From the NCBI GenBank assembly GCA_963762545.1, contig CAVXLC010000007.1, positions 248,001-312,000 of the forward strand: a stretch of DNA of 64,000 bases, read 5' to 3'. Below, in pieces: positions 63,247-64,000 of this stretch; the first letter of the stretch is position 1, and each line of letters begins with the position of its first letter. The stretch comes from JABFSM01 sp963762545. Its GTDB lineage: Bacteria > Gemmatimonadota > Gemmatimonadetes > Gemmatimonadales > GWC2-71-9. The translations under genes were made by a program, and so were the position numbers. The notes beneath the pieces are model-generated. The model did no database searches, was not told the DNA's origin, and saw only the letters and a list, made by a program, of their open reading frames with translations.

Positions 63247-64000
63247 CGCAGGCACTCGTCGAGGCGTTCGAACGGTTCGCCCGCAACGGCGGCGGCACCG
63301 GCCCGGCCGAGCTGCTGACCCGGCGGCGGGAGGCGCTCAGCCGATTCGTCGCGGCTGGTTTCCCGTCATCGCGAGACGAGGAGTGGCGTTTTACGCCGGT
63401 CTCGGCCATCGAGCGAATCGACTGGACTCCCGCGGGGCCGCCGCTGCGGCGTCCCAGCGCGCCGGAGCTGGATCCGTACCGGGTGGGACCTCCGGGGTGG
63501 ACCACCCTGGTCTTCGTCAACGGACGGCTTGACGAAGCGCTGTCCCATCGCTCCGGGCTGCCGTTCGGGATCATCATCGAGCCGCTGGCCGAAGCGCTCC
63601 TGCGGCGTCCCGGGTTACTCGATCCCGCCGAAGCCACCCCGTTCTCCCCACTCAACACCGCTTTTGCCCGAGACGGGGCGGTGATTCGTGTCGGGGCCGG
63701 CGTCGACCTGGCCGATCCGATTCACCTCCTGTTTGTGACGACGCCGGACACCGCCGGCCAGACCGTGCAAGTCCGTTCCCTGATCGCGGTGGATCAGGGT
63801 GCCCGGGCCCAGTTTGTGGAGAGCTATGTGAGTCTGGGGACCGCGCCGTCGTTCACCAATGCGGTGACCGACGTCACCGTGGGCGCTTCGGCCTGGGTCG
63901 AGCACAGCCGGATCCAGCGGGAGAGTGAGTCGGCGTACCACATCGGGTTCACCCGGGTGGAGCAGGCCCGGGACAGCCACTATCGCTCGTTCACGTTGGC
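63243..64000 (+). CDS. sufD: Fe-S cluster assembly protein SufD, 5' part
   Basis: The frame runs from GTG 63243 (GTGA overlap with sufC) to the window end, 252 residues, so the C-terminus is missing. The N-terminal helical region with SRDEEWRFTPVSAIERIDW is the SufD signature, followed by the start of the beta-helix core (DGAVIRVGAGVDLADPIHLL; SYVSLGTAPSFTNAVTDVTV). Forms the SufBC2D complex with its neighbours. Confidence 0.93.
   Translation, partial: MTQALVEAFERFARNGGGTGPAELLTRRREALSRFVAAGFPSSRDEEWRFTPVSAIERIDWTPAGPPLRRPSAPELDPYRVGPPGWTTLVFVNGRLDEALSHRSGLPFGIIIEPLAEALLRRPGLLDPAEATPFSPLNTAFARDGAVIRVGAGVDLADPIHLLFVTTPDTAGQTVQVRSLIAVDQGARAQFVESYVSLGTAPSFTNAVTDVTVGASAWVEHSRIQRESESAYHIGFTRVEQARDSHYRSFTL

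Overview
The window is high-GC bacterial chromosome with no plasmid, prophage or insertion-sequence hallmarks. Gene content and style suggest Gemmatimonadota or a close relative. The clues are a GWxTD-domain lipoprotein, two Hanks-type kinases (one with a TolB-like/TPR sensor half), an ECF42 sigma factor with its DGPF partner, many lipoproteins with signal peptides, and dense operons joined by 4-base NTGA stop/start overlaps. The phylum assignment is an inference from gene content; no 16S gene is present.

Layout. 1-6.6 kb: the end of an ABC-F gene (uup), then a leftward RND tripartite efflux operon (fusion protein, pump, outer-membrane factor). 6.7-9.1 kb: an ECF42 sigma/YCII pair with a recognisable self-type promoter, and an isoprenylcysteine-methyltransferase-like membrane protein. 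9.1-9.4 kb: tRNA-Phe(GAA) with a partial duplication of its 3' end and 3' flank. 9.4-25.3 kb: mainly rightward housekeeping genes: kumamolisin-like peptidase, upp, beta-CASP nuclease, YdcF, Nudix, holA, SPOR protein, mutS, TonB-like lipoprotein, cystathionine beta-synthase, ddl, rhomboid, a putative metallopeptidase and a CDGSH protein. 25.3-32 kb: the replication-origin neighbourhood. Leftward rpmH-rnpA-yidD-yidC-mnmE diverges from rightward dnaA-dnaN, with a probable oriC (DnaA boxes, a DnaA-trio-like element, an AT-rich tract) between dnaA and dnaN. 32-42 kb: mtgA, two secreted proteins, the RNase P RNA (rnpB), a large kinase, a pseudo-receiver/AraC regulator, pyrE coupled to a second kinase, and the GWxTD protein. 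42-49.9 kb: polA, an MMPL transporter, a matrixin-like protease, a beta-lactamase-fold hydrolase and a SufT-type protein. 49.9-54.2 kb: an operon of ECF sigma, membrane anti-sigma candidate and two exported HEAT-repeat proteins. 54.3-60.7 kb: RNase D, a thioesterase-hydrolase fusion, a candidate small RNA with terminator, ferredoxin, a patatin/beta-barrel protein, a dienelactone hydrolase and an atypical peptide deformylase. 61-64 kb: sufBCD behind a strong sigma70-type promoter; sufD is cut by the window end.

The most interesting signals are regulatory and architectural. At least ten genes carry a -10-like hexamer ending only 5-7 bases before the start codon, which suggests widespread leaderless transcription. 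CTGA overlaps imply CTG starts for the outer-membrane factor and for rnpA, whose frame stays open through the whole of rpmH. The dnaA and rpmH promoters stand back to back with -35 boxes 2 bp apart. The ECF/anti-sigma/HEAT operon is the best candidate for a poorly described system.
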